A stretch of 64,000 nt of DNA from Litomosoides sigmodontis (taxonomy: Eukaryota; Nematoda; Chromadorea; Rhabditida; Onchocercidae): NCBI GenBank assembly GCA_963070105.1, contig OY718805.1, positions 806,001-870,000 on the forward strand, written 5' to 3'. Shown piece by piece: positions 12,859 through 34,204 of the stretch. Under the pieces are notes generated by a model, which was given only the letters and a program-made list of their open reading frames with translations, did not search any database and was not told the origin of the DNA. Every line of letters starts with the position of its first letter. The stretch's first letter is position 1. Made by a program: the position numbers and the translations under genes.

Positions 12859-14452
12859 GCTTGCTCAATATTTTGCTATATGCTAGGACGGAGTAATAAC
12901 GATAATCCGGTTAATTCTGTCATTTCCGGTTTAATACAGATGCGGTGCTCAGTCACTTCGAAATCCAAATGAACCCATTCATAATTAAGTCGAAAAAAAT
13001 GATAATTCTACAGATATAATATTACTGAATTAATTGTCCAAAATACGACAATTATTAAACAAATAATAATTATCAATGAATGTCCCATCAAATGAAACTG
13101 TCAAAACGCACAAAAACATATGCCATTTGCGCGATGTAAAATTTATAAAAAAAATTGTAAATTACGCAACACGACTAACTGGTGGAACACTAAGCTTAGA
13201 GTGTGTGGGAAGGCTTTACAGGTGCAACTACACCTGTGGTGCAGCTGTGTCATCGCAATTGTCATAATGCACGGAACAAAAAAGGAAAAGGAAGGAAGCT
13301 GGAGAATTTCGAAAAATAACATATCAGCCAATTAAGGACAATAATTAATTCGAACTTTTTTTGAGTCTAAAAAACAATTTGCAAATTATGTATATTTGAT
13401 GCATTAAATATGCGCAATAATGCCATGTGCCCTGTGCAGTTGCTTACATTATTTAATTGTGTGACAACATTTTGATAAAATATGCCGGTCAGTTTGCATG
13501 CTTGTCAGTTGTCTTGACTTATTTTTAGTTCTTTCATATTTTCATATGCAAATTGCAAGGTTACGCTCCAATCCTTAAACTTCAAAAAAAATTTTAATCA
13601 GAAATTACTGATAGAAATAGGAAAGTCGGCAATATAAGTGTCTTTACTATCATTGCTAATTCATTTGTATTTTCGATTATCATTATGAAATATTAATTCG
13701 TTGAAAAAACAGTCGTTATTTTCGCAAGTGAATCGTTTGAACTGAATCATAGCTTTTCCGGTAATTTGATTTTGCCGTAACGAACATTTTGCTATGTGTG
13801 CGCTTGCATAAATTCTCTTTAAATTAAAAATTCAGATTAATTGTAAATAAAATAAATTGCAACAAATTCCATTCAATGATAGTGCTTTTTTGATTCGCTA
13901 TAATTCATCTGAAATAAATATAATTTATTGGGAAATTAAAAAATAAATTAACGAACCTTTCACTTTTCCCTCTCAATTCTTTGGCATACTTTAATTCACT
14001 GATTTTACCAATCTTTCATTAATTATCCTTCAGAAAGATATGCTTACATCATCTTTTTTGCCAATAATTAGCGAAGTGCAACATTGAAATTTTAATTGAA
14101 AAATTATTAATAAAAGTAAATTGAATAATTTGGGTTTCAGCGAAGACGAAACAATATTGAAGGAAGTGAGAAAGGGTAAATGAAATACATGAAAAACAGG
14201 AAAATTTTTTTTTGCTAATTTGAAGTAAATTATTTGAAATAAAAAGAAATAATAATATAAGTGAAATTGAGAGGAAGTAGGAAGAGAAGCAATGAAGAAG
14301 AAGTGGGGACTGTGGCAGAGAGGAAGAGCCTCCTCCGTTGACGACAGCATTCCAACAATTCCATTCCTTAGCGAAAAGGTAGAAAGTAATTTTGCCAAGG
14401 TGACACCTCCTACTTACTCGCACTGTTTGATAACCTTCCCGACGAACGGTAT

Positions 14453-14455
<3 letters not shown>

Positions 14456-14488
<33 letters not shown>
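14456..14488. repeat. GA microsatellite
   Basis: An uninterrupted (GA)n run of about 33 bp in the gene-poor region. Confidence 0.9.
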
Positions 14489-14490
<2 letters not shown>

Positions 14491-15380
14491 GGATGCAGCG
14501 GGAAGGCAAAGGGGGTGAGGAAGGGGGTTGTTTTTGAAGTTAGCCGTGTAGTTCACCTTACTTCTGTATAGCGTTCCTGCACCGTATGCTTTTAAGCACT
14601 AAGCGTACTGATTATTTAAATGATTTATTTGTGCACTACATCAGTGTGTTAATTGTTCTCATGAATGCTTAATTAATTTATGAAATTGTTGTATGAGATA
14701 TAGCTGATTAGCGGAAAACAGGATAGGGCGAACGGATAGTTCAGCCGGAGCCGGATGGATGGACGAACAGATGGAAGAGTGAAGGAAAGGAGGAGAAAAG
14801 AGGTAGGAAGAAGGAATGAAGAAATGAGAGGTAAAGCCAATCACATCTCTTCCTCCCCCTCTTTCTCTTCCACCGTCATCGCTACCTAACAAAGAATTGT
14901 AGAGTTTGAGGAAAGTGAAAGGAAGCCGCCTTTCTTATCACTGTCACCAAAACAGTGGAATGCTTCTATGATCAGTGGTACTTGCAATAAGCTTCTAATT
15001 ACTTCCTTAACTAACTGCCTACCACTACCACCGTCGCTACTGTCTCCTTGCAATTGCCCGAGAAGATTTTTAACCAATACTTTCATTGCAAAATTTATAA
15101 ATCATTTGCAACTTGCTGTTGTTAATCTTTAAGAAAACTTTTCAAAAGTTGAAATTCTTAGGAGTAAATCAATTTCTTACTGTTCAAATTGTTCAAATTG
15201 CTTGGAATTTTTTTTGTCATTTTCTTTTTTTTTGTCGCTTCAAAAACGAAAGAATGTACGAGAAAACGTGTTGGAAACTAAATTCATTCTAAATTAAAAT
15301 TTTGAAATTTGAATAGTCCGCAATTAATTAGTCGTTAAATTTTGATCAAAGTTTCCTATTTTTTTTCTTCCGACAATTTC

Positions 15381-15626
15381 ATGCAACGCCTTTTTCGCTA
15401 CCCGAAGACCGGTTACTTCAGCAATTATTTTTTCATCAAACGAAGAAAATTGTTGCAGAAGGAGGAAATAGCCGTACTATCACTGAAGCTGAAAGAGAAA
15501 TATTTTTTCTCCCTTACTATTATTGTTATTGTTGTTGCTGTTGTTGTTGTTGTTGGTGTATTATTTTTACCATTATTACGTCTTACGGACCGGAAGAATT
15601 CGAAAAATAATCCGGAACAGACGTGA
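15381..15626 (+). CDS. Candidate membrane-anchor ORF, possible 5' exon of the peroxidase
   Basis: 81-codon open frame from ATG 15381 to TGA 15624-15626. It has a basic segment (FFIKRRKLLQKEE), then a long hydrophobic core around LTIIVIVVAVVVVVG, then a charged tail (LTDRKNSKNNPEQT). The layout resembles a type II signal-anchor. It sits 1.15 kb upstream of the ShKT exon on the same strand. A donor-like AC|GTGACG lies at its 3' end, but its phase does not fit the preferred ShKT acceptor at 16778, so direct joining is unproven. Part of the hydrophobicity comes from a GTT repeat, which lowers confidence. It may be a separate small protein or non-coding. Confidence 0.28.
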   Translation: MQRLFRYPKTGYFSNYFFIKRRKLLQKEEIAVLSLKLKEKYFFSLTIIVIVVAVVVVVGVLFLPLLRLTDRKNSKNNPEQT

Positions 15627-16778
15627 CGTGTAGCACACTGCAATCATCGCATACGTCTCATCCTTTCTTACTCAAAATTGATCGTTTCAAAAAAAAATGA
15701 TCAAAACTATTTGCATACAACAACTACAACTTATATTACTATTCTTTACAGGTTTGCTTTAAAATTTTCATTCCGAATTTCATTCACCTTTTCCGAGCAG
15801 ATTTAATTTTCCTGTTATTGTATTTTTTTCCTTTTCTTCAATTTCTCTTTTTTGTCTAAAAGGTATTTTTTAGATTTCAAAGGAAAAACTGAAAGTCAAC
15901 CATTGATTTCTTTTTTGCATCCTTGAATGATTTTAAAAATTATGTGTAACAATTTCACATTAAACGTGAATTTATTCTTATTAAAAATTTGAAATTTACA
16001 TAAAATTTATGATTAACTCATTTATGTCTTATAACTACTGTTCTTCAAATTTTAGTCTTTTTGGCACCTTTACCCTTCGATATGACTAAATACGTCATTA
16101 TTACAGCGCTGAGAGGCGAAAAAACTATACATACTAATTTGCGTAGCAAATCAAATCTCCTGAAATGACATTCAGAATTAGAAATCTTTTTGAGATTAAT
16201 TTCAACTTAGTTTTCAGCATATTTCAACAAGCGTAACAAAAGGTACAACGTGAGAATTAGTTTTGAAAATTCGAAATCAGCTTTTCTCAAATTTGGAAAT
16301 TTCCCACTTGAGATTGCTCAAATTGGAACTTTTAATTCCATTCTTTTAAATATTTTATTTTTGCATGAACATTTACATTATAATTTGCGCTTGTACATTT
16401 TCTTGCTCTTTTGCAAATTTCATAATTTCACTTTACGTTAATGAAATCTTTGATGCTCTGAGGTATCCATTTTAAACCCCGTTAAAAGGCAGCGTGGCTA
16501 GGATTAAATTTCAACTTATCTGATCTGATCTTATAGACCAAAGCCAAATTAGTTCTGTAATCCTAAATCATTTAAAAATCTTTAATTGAACTGCCATGCA
16601 AATGTTATCAAGTGTTTTAACAGAGCGGATAATCTGTTCGAGAGTGGGAATTATTGATTGACAAGAAATTTGATTTTGATATTTAAAATTTAGCCAAATA
16701 ATCAGCTAAGTTTCCTGTTCGAAATTTAATTAGTAAAAATCGTTGAAAGTAAGAATTATTGCAGAAGTTGTGCCGCAG

Positions 16779-26998
<10,220 letters not shown>

Positions 26999-28367
26999 CT
27001 CCAAGGATGAATTTGTGGAAAGGAAAGGCACGAAAATGATGAAGCAGGGATGGCAAGCAAATGAAATTTAGCTATAAATTAGAAAATTCATCAATTGTCG
27101 CTCATCGATTGTCAATTCATTTAATTAATTCAGTTTTTTCCACTTTCTTATGCTTTTCAAACTTGTTCCATACGGCGTGAAATAGCTATAAAAAAGCCTT
27201 ACATCTTTTCCGCATTTTTATTTTCCATTTTTGCCTACTCTTTCTCCTTACTCTCTTCTCGTTCTCTGCTCTTTCACTTTTGTTTTTTTGTTCAATTTTG
27301 TAGTAATATCCAATCGTTTGATTTTACGTGGTAGTAACACGAGGTAAACGTGAGTTTAGCTTTCGAACATGTACCATTCTCACTTGTACCAACCGTCTTT
27401 TACGAGGGCAATTTAACAGTGAAATAAAACACACTACAAGTAAGTCAAAAGGTGAATTTACTCTCTACTCTTTAACAATTTTGGCAATTACTCTTTACTA
27501 AAATGCATGACATTTAGATGTCAATAAAAGTGTAACAAAGGTGAAAAATAAAGAAGAAAGGCAGACAGAAGGAGGAAAGTGAGGGAGGGAGAGAGAGAGA
27601 ACTTGTAATATTCTGCGAAATGTATTGATGGAAAGAAACGATCAGCATAATAATAGTATACTTTCAAATGAATGAGTGGCACAAAATCAATTAGAACTTA
27701 AATGTATTAATTAATGAGTAATGTTTTAAATTAACATTGCTGAAATGGCTTCACTGCGAAAGAGTATTTGTATTTTTCCTCTTTTTTTCATAAATATATT
27801 ACTGTTTTATGATTATAACTTTTGTACAATTCGTGACAAGCAGCAAATTCGGGCAATTATATTGATACTCATTCATTGTACCTTTTCATTGCACTCTTTC
27901 TTCTTTTGTTTCAACGTCTCTGCTCACTCATTAAAATTTGAAGAGCAAAAGTTACAGTTTCCTTCCATTATCCTACAGCTTGTGCAAGTAGCTGAGTTAC
28001 AACACTTTCAACTGTTTTCATTAGCATTGTCTTTTTCATTAGTTAAATTAGCATCTTTCACGAAGGCTGCATGTGTTCTTTTAAGACTAAAGATGAAATG
28101 GTGAAATATTAAATCGAAATTTTTAATTCTGAAAAAAGGGATCATTCCCGCCCAAACAAATTTGAGCAAATTTAATGAAATTAGTATGAATACCTTTATT
28201 TGAATAGTAAACTGATATTTTAATTTTATTGCCAAATTTCAATAGCATTCTTTACATTTTCCACGGCGTATTATGACGGGATGCTATATTGTTGTGATAT
28301 TTTAATTTAAAGTTGTTTTTAGTGTTAAGTATAAATCAAAGAATATTCAAAATGCATAATTAGTGAG
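26999..28367. other. Gap downstream of the peroxidase
   Basis: AT-rich, with a short GA tract near 27590. A T-rich hydrophobic frame at 27745-28104 is judged spurious. It presumably holds the peroxidase 3' UTR. Confidence 0.5.
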
Positions 28368-29103
28368 ATGAAGTTGATATTCTTAACTGTTTTCCTCGTT
28401 TTTTTAACAATGAACTTTGGAAGTAATTTGAAGATCACTGATTTTAATTCTGATTTGGTTCATGTAATTCGTGCATGCCACCTATGGGGCGTTATCGTAC
28501 ACGACGGAACTGTAAATTGTATAATTTAATCAATTTTTCTCCTTTCTTTTACTTGTATGTTTTTTTGCCGATTCGATTAAAAAATTTGCAATTTCAAATT
28601 GTTTATTGTTTATTATCATCGCTTAAGGAAAAAAACGAAGAAACGAGCAGAATTTATAAATTTAATTAGCAAAACATGACTGATTTGTGATGGCTGCATG
28701 CATACAAGTGCTTTCACTTCCAGTTGAATTCGATACTTTTTTCATCTCATTTTTTCAGTGAACAAATGAGATGAAAAAAGTGATTTAAATTTATAAAGGA
28801 GAATAAAATTAGAAATAGCAATATGAGCTAGAAGTAAAGACTAGGAAATCATCTCCTCCTCAGTCTTCCCTTCACGTGGAATTCAGAAGAAGTGAGGTGA
28901 AAACGTTGGCAAACTTATGCATCCACTATTTCTGCACATTTCAACATTCATAGCAAACGGCGAAGAATTTTCTTGAGGATATGAAGTACGAACTTATGGA
29001 TGACCAGTTGAGGCCGTCGTCCTTAGACCTCAACAATTCTCTTTCGTTGGTAGCGATTTCACTTGCAGCACTCACTGTTGGTTACTTTACCCTTGCTCGT
29101 TAA
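28368..29103 (+). CDS. Candidate small secreted or anchored protein, two exons
   Basis: Tentative model: exon 28368-28463 (32 codons, donor CAT|GTAATT) and exon 28954-29103 (49 codons plus TAA, acceptor TTCAACATTCATAG), both phase 0, 81 residues. The N terminus MKLIFLTVFLVFLTMNFG is a good signal peptide. The C-terminal exon encodes KNFLEDMKYELMDDQLRP and ends in a hydrophobic segment, SLSLVAISLAALTVGYFTLAR, like a transmembrane or GPI-attachment tail. A TATAAA-like element lies at about 28330, 38 bp upstream of the ATG. Either exon could also be a single-exon ORF (53 and 40 residues). I recognise no family. The intron holds an 18-bp perfect foldback. Confidence 0.38.
28735..28781. repeat. 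18-bp perfect foldback
   Basis: Arms 28735-28752 and 28764-28781 are exact reverse complements with an 11-nt loop. It falls within the proposed intron of the candidate gene at 28368-29103. Confidence 0.9.
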
Positions 29104-30133
29104 TTAAACGTTACGTAACCTACGTAACTGATCGCTGATTACGGGAGTTAATGAAATGAAATGAAATAAACGTATGAAGTTAGGCGCAGAATTTGGAATT
29201 TCGAATTTAACGAATTAAGCGGAAGAAAAAGAATCGGTGAATGTTAGAGACATCGGAAATGAAATTGTTTTTGTCGAAATCGAAAAAATAAACTTGTCAA
29301 CGGGAGCAATAGCTAAACCAATTAGTTGGATGTTTTATTTCATCCTATTTTCTTTAATTTTTAAGTCTCGACCGGACAAGTAATCCAAATGTCTCTTTTT
29401 TCAATCCTTCTCAATCTCTCATATTTGCATATATTTTGTTTAAATTTTAATTTCACGATTATGAGCGAAGGCAACAGCAACGGTGATCTCGAAGACTTAT
29501 CATCTATTCTTCTACTGAGACTCATAAAGGTACAATCAGAGAAATAATTTGAATTTTTATTTTGCTTCCTAACTAGCATGAATAGCTCGAGATTTTTTCA
29601 TCATTTGGTAGAGTAACGGATATGGTTTTGAAATTATTTACTTTTAAACCGCCTTTGACACGGCGTCGTAAAGCGACAATTGGTACCATAAGAAGCAAAT
29701 TTCTACCAAGTTAATTTCTTCCCTCCTTTTTTGGACTAAATTAAAATAGAATTTATTTTGTAGTTTATTTTATTCAGTGATAATAAATCACTGGTGATGA
29801 AAGAAGATTTCAATTCTTTACTACTCTCCACTTTAATTAAAAAGTAAAGGTAGTGATAGTGCTGATTGGCAGCCACTCACACATAATTCTCCATTTATTC
29901 GAACTCGACAAAGTGGCGTAATATTGAACGAGTTTGTAGAAAACTAATTGACACCCTCCTCCCCTTTACATTTAGTGCCCTAGTAAGGACAATTGCGCCT
30001 CTTTCCATTTTCGATTAAAAAAATAGAGAAATATTAAAGAGAATGCAATTTATTTGCAAATATCAAATTACTTATTTGCTGTTATCATATAGGTAGATGA
30101 TTTCGTTCACTGCACCTATGTATATCCAACTAA
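29104..30133. other. Convergent gap before INCENP
   Basis: AT-rich. A short open segment from ATG 29461 to a possible donor after 29529 (+) has plausible codons but no partner exon. Nothing else stands out. Confidence 0.5.
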
Positions 30134-33100
30134 TTAGAAGTATGAATGATACGAGACAGGTTTCTTCACACGCTGCGACCGACGGACGTTGCTACATCCT
30201 CGTTTCTCGGGTTGTTGAAACGTGAGGTGATAGGCACTGTAACCTACGCGTGGGTTCCAAATGGGCGATTCCCAGACAGCTGATGAACTGCGTCTTGACC
30301 GTATTTTCGACGTGTTACCAAACATTTTTTGCATATCGGGTGGATGAATTTTACCAAATAGAGCATCGACATTAGTCAAAATCCACATTTGTTGTTTCTC
30401 AAGGATCTGTCGCAAATTCGCCTCTGCAAATGTACAGAAAGGTGAAGTAAAGGGCCGAAATACTAGCAATGAACTGCTTTTTGATCGTTCTCTACTTCGC
30501 TCCTTTTCAGATTATTTAGCAAATGATATTGGCTATTGAATTCCATCTGCTAGTTCGTTCCTCTCATTTGACAAACAGATGACCATTAGCCCAGGATGGA
30601 ATTTCCCCGAGCGACATTTCATTGAAATCAGCTGTGTCATTTGATAACACATCGTAAATGCCACGATCCGTTTCATCCTCTTCAACCCGACGTATTCTAC
30701 AAGGAATGGTCTCAGCGCTTTTATAGCTCAAATCTTCTCCTAGAATGTCACTGATTGAAAGAGAAGCTCGGTGCTCGGCTAGTTCGCATCACTAAGCGAA
30801 AGACATTTGTCACTTGTCTTACCTAGCTTTAATGTCCTCTTCCGCCACTGAGCTGATGGAATTGGTTGATGATTGATGAACTGCTTTCATCGATTCGCTG
30901 CAGCGAATGCATTAAGTGTTAAATGAAGTTGCTTTTAGCTCGCAATAATAATTTAACTTTCTCTTGTACTACTGACCTGGTTAATTCTGGCTCCTCCAAC
31001 TCATCTAATGTTTTTCGTCCCGGAAATTTTGTACTTGTCACCTTTGCGCGTTTCGCCTTTGCAACGTCACTACGTGCTGTATGCGCTGCCATCGTCTCGG
31101 ATTGGCATGAGGATGATGAGTTCAGATCCATTGGTATGACACGTAAATCATCACCAGCGGTGCTTCTGGCATATTTCAGGTCATGAAATAAGCGTGTTGA
31201 TCGTCTCGTCACATCTCGATGGATCATGCTGTCGCTATCAACTTCACGCGTATCACCACTAATTGCACACGCAGATCGTCGAGCAATATCACTATTCTTG
31301 TTACCGGGACGAGTGCGTTCCAGAATTGATGCCGTCCTGATAGATGTTGATAATGAATCATTAATCCGATCAGTACTTGCGTCATCACCTTCTTCCGGAA
31401 AACTCTCCCATGTGAGTGGTTGTGACGCATGACGTGGTCGCGGAACATCTCCGAATTCAATATAATCCTGTTCCGTATCCTCGTCAGAATTCAGAACTGC
31501 AGTTACCACCCTCACCGAATCATCCATTTGTGGCATATTGTGCTTAAATTTGAACGGCGATGTTGCATTCACGTTAGACCCCTCAGGAATTGCAGTTTCA
31601 AATTTAGATAATATCTCCGTTTCCGAATTGCATTTAGTAGAAGCAATTTGATTAGTATCAGTCGCAGCTAGGAAAGCTGAAGTAGTCGTAGGATTGCAGT
31701 GTAATGCTTCCTGAAACTCACTACAGTAATTTTTTCCGTTATTCTTATCATTAATTGCTACGGTATTGATGTATGTTAGTTTTAACAATTAGTAAATTTA
31801 AATTACTATTATAAGGTTTGTTATTGTGCTTTGGAGATAACTGTGACCTTTTTCTCGGCCTTCTTCATCGTTTTAATTCGACCTCGGTGCTCCTGCATAA
31901 TGCTTGTCGGTGCCGCGTTTTCGTTTACCTGTTTTGAAGATGCATATTTTGAAAGATCCTTTTCAACAGATCTTCGAGATTTTCCTTCGTTTACAGAACC
32001 GAACTTCAACCCTTATCAGCCAATTTTTTAAACTTTAAGCATACCATATAGTACAAATTAAATTTCGCCATTTCACTAGTAGTATATGCATGTTTCACGA
32101 AACCCGTAGAGTACGTACCTTTGTCTTGCTACGAAGTCGTTTAGCGATTGGAGTTGAGTTATGAGCGCTTCGGGTACGTTTAGCAATAGGCGTGCAAGAA
32201 AACGCACGAAGCTTACGCTCCTTATTTGCAGTTGCGTTAAGAGCCTGCAGTACTGCCATAACTATTTTCGCATTCACTTAGACGTAATCTGACCGGCGGA
32301 TGGATTAAAGCAAACGGACAGGCAGCGGCTGTCGTAGCAAGAGAAGTTTGTGTACGTGATCTTTCACTTCGCAAAAAACAAAGGATTCTTTGCAATACCA
32401 ACATTCTTTGACAAACAGCACAAAACTAGCAAGCGTAACATCGCTGAAGGTTTTCACTGTCGGCGAACTTGCACTATCGGACGGACTGAGAGTTGTTTCA
32501 GCGGTTCGTTTGAAATTAGCACTAATGATTTGAAAAAGGAAAGGAACGAATAATAATTACCTTTTGTTTAATTATTGACAGTGATTGCTTTCGTCTTTCC
32601 TCGCTCTCCTTTTCAAGTTTCTTCTTACGTTGTTTTACTCGACGTTGGCTATTTTCACGAAATCTATTCGTTTTGCAAATTCACTCAATATTATTTAGTT
32701 CATCACTTTTTTCTTCACTCTCCTTCACCTCTTTAAGGGAAAGTCTTTTAGACGATAGCTTGCTCACAGCATGGTCGCTAATGAGCTATCGTCTAAAAGA
32801 TTTCCTCTTAAATCGTAAAAGGAATTTTTGCTTTTTTAATTTTAAGAAATGCTTTGTATTTTTTAAGAAATTCATATTACTTCCGCGTCTTATCTGCTAC
32901 CGTTTCCAACATTTTCCTCTTTCTACAAAGTGCATTGGCTGTTCGCCTGACGCAGAAGTCTCGTACGCCTTCCGCTATCTGTAAATGGTACAAGTTATAA
33001 GTGATGGAAGCGCGGCATCAAAGAATCGGTGTAAAAGCGTGAGAGAAAAGTGATGATTAATAAACGATATCATAAATTAATGGGTACTGTAGTTGACAAA

Positions 33101-33885
33101 TGCGATAGGTCATTGGGTGGCGACAGCTTCGTCTTCCAGTGCTCCGATGAGTTTGACTCGAAGCGCACCCTGTTACGGTTTATTAGCATAATTAATCAAG
33201 CAATTTCATTACTTCTAATGAATTTAAGTAAATGTTTGCCTCATTAATTACTTGTAAATGATGAGTAAAAGAGAACAAAATATATTCAATCATAGCATAT
33301 GCATGGGACAGTCGTACTTGTGTTCGCATAGGTTCTTATCAGTTGCGCTGCACTCGTCGTTTCCTCCACTTACATCGATCGCTGCGAGAAGATTTAAGAA
33401 ATCATCACGCCAAGGATTTATCGCTGTTCGTATTCGTGGTGGCATATGTCCACTGCAACTTTGTCAGCGTGATGAGTTTTTACTAATGCAGTAGTTGTTG
33501 ATCAAATGCTGCCAAGTGATAGTGTCCGCTGCCAGCATGTGATCGATTATAAAAGTGATAAAGTGATAATTCGAAACGTGACCTCATTTAACGTTCGTCT
33601 ATTCCCAACTCACTTTCACATTACTCCATTCTACTTGCATTTGATGTCTGACAAAATGAATAGCACTCGTTCTTACCTGTCTTTTAAAATTTGTTCGGCT
33701 TTTTTTTGTTCATCAAATATCCATTGCTGATATTCCGTGGCTCGTCGTTTAAGTTCAGGAATTATCTCTCGACAAAGTACCTGATCTGTCATCTTTTCAA
33801 ACATATGGCTTAGATTTGGTGGAATTTTTACATCGATCCCATTTGTCACTTTGCCATTTATCGGAGTCTTTTTCCGTAAGGTCAT
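30134..33885 (-). CDS. INCENP: Inner centromere protein INCENP (ICP-1)
   Basis: Scaffold of the chromosomal passenger complex; its IN-box binds and activates Aurora B, and its N terminus binds survivin and borealin. Exons in transcription order: 33885-33677, 33452-33318, 33169-33088, 32978-32881, 32663-32561, 32244-32119, 32003-31929, 31710-30977, 30897-30823, 30750-30584, 30423-30134. All phases agree, giving 697 residues and TAA at 30134-30136. The IN-box is clear: IPSWANEANLRQILEKQQ, LFGKIHPPDMQKMFG, then RRSSSAVWESP (human KRTSSAVWNSP). The N-terminal helix (LKRRATEYQQWIFDEQKKAE) suits the CEN box. A short charged helix (VKQRKKKLEKESEERRKQ) is the only coiled-coil candidate. The C terminus ends in a basic RRSQRVKKPVSYHSYF. 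Exon 31929 may instead run on to 31848, adding a basic segment in frame. An open segment at about 32430-32540 could be a further exon but is not needed by phase. Confidence 0.92.
32738..32805. repeat. Intronic foldback in INCENP, 22-bp stem with one bulge
   Basis: Arms 32744-32760 and 32784-32800 are 17-bp exact reverse complements. GGAAA (32738-32742) and TTTCC (32801-32805) extend the stem past a single bulged base; the loop is 23 nt. It lies in the intron between INCENP exons 32978-32881 and 32663-32561. Confidence 0.9.
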
Positions 33886-34158
33886 ACGTGCACAGTTCAA
33901 TGAAATACAAGAAATGCACAGTGTGATAGTTAGTTTGGTATTTTTATAGAACGCTTTGAAAATTTGCATAATATAAAGTGGAATAAAAAGGAATGAATTA
34001 ATTTTAAATAGTGGAAATGGCTGCATGTTAAAAGTTATCCCACATCTTTATTTATGTACACCTGTATGTGTTATCAGAATATGGCAGACTAGTTATTATT
34101 AATTATTTGAAATTTAGCATATCTGGTGATGCGCAAATGCAACAAACTTTGTTACGTG

Positions 34159-34204
<46 letters not shown>

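Larger units (their letters stand above)
9500..16778. other. Gene-poor region upstream of the peroxidase
   Basis: About 7.3 kb of AT-rich DNA with the 43-bp triplicated repeat, CT and GA tracts, and scattered short frames of no clear merit. The only segment worth keeping is the membrane-anchor-like ORF at 15381-15626. No mobile element was recognised. Confidence 0.5.

Noticed and set aside
13076..13335. Overlapping short frames on both strands
   Set aside because: Three mutually exclusive frames and no splice or homology support.
27745..28104. 119-codon Phe/Leu-rich frame
   Set aside because: Low-complexity T-rich DNA with no domain or splice context.
29461..29529. Possible first exon (ATG then 23 codons to a GTACAA donor)
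   Set aside because: Reads plausibly, but no acceptor and downstream exon on the + strand could be found.
30923..31432. Plus-strand frames opposite the large INCENP exon
   Set aside because: Antisense shadows of exon 31710-30977.
32430..32540. Open Ser/Thr-rich minus-strand segment in an INCENP intron
   Set aside because: Could be an exon, but its acceptors are out of phase with the upstream donor and the gene is in frame without it.
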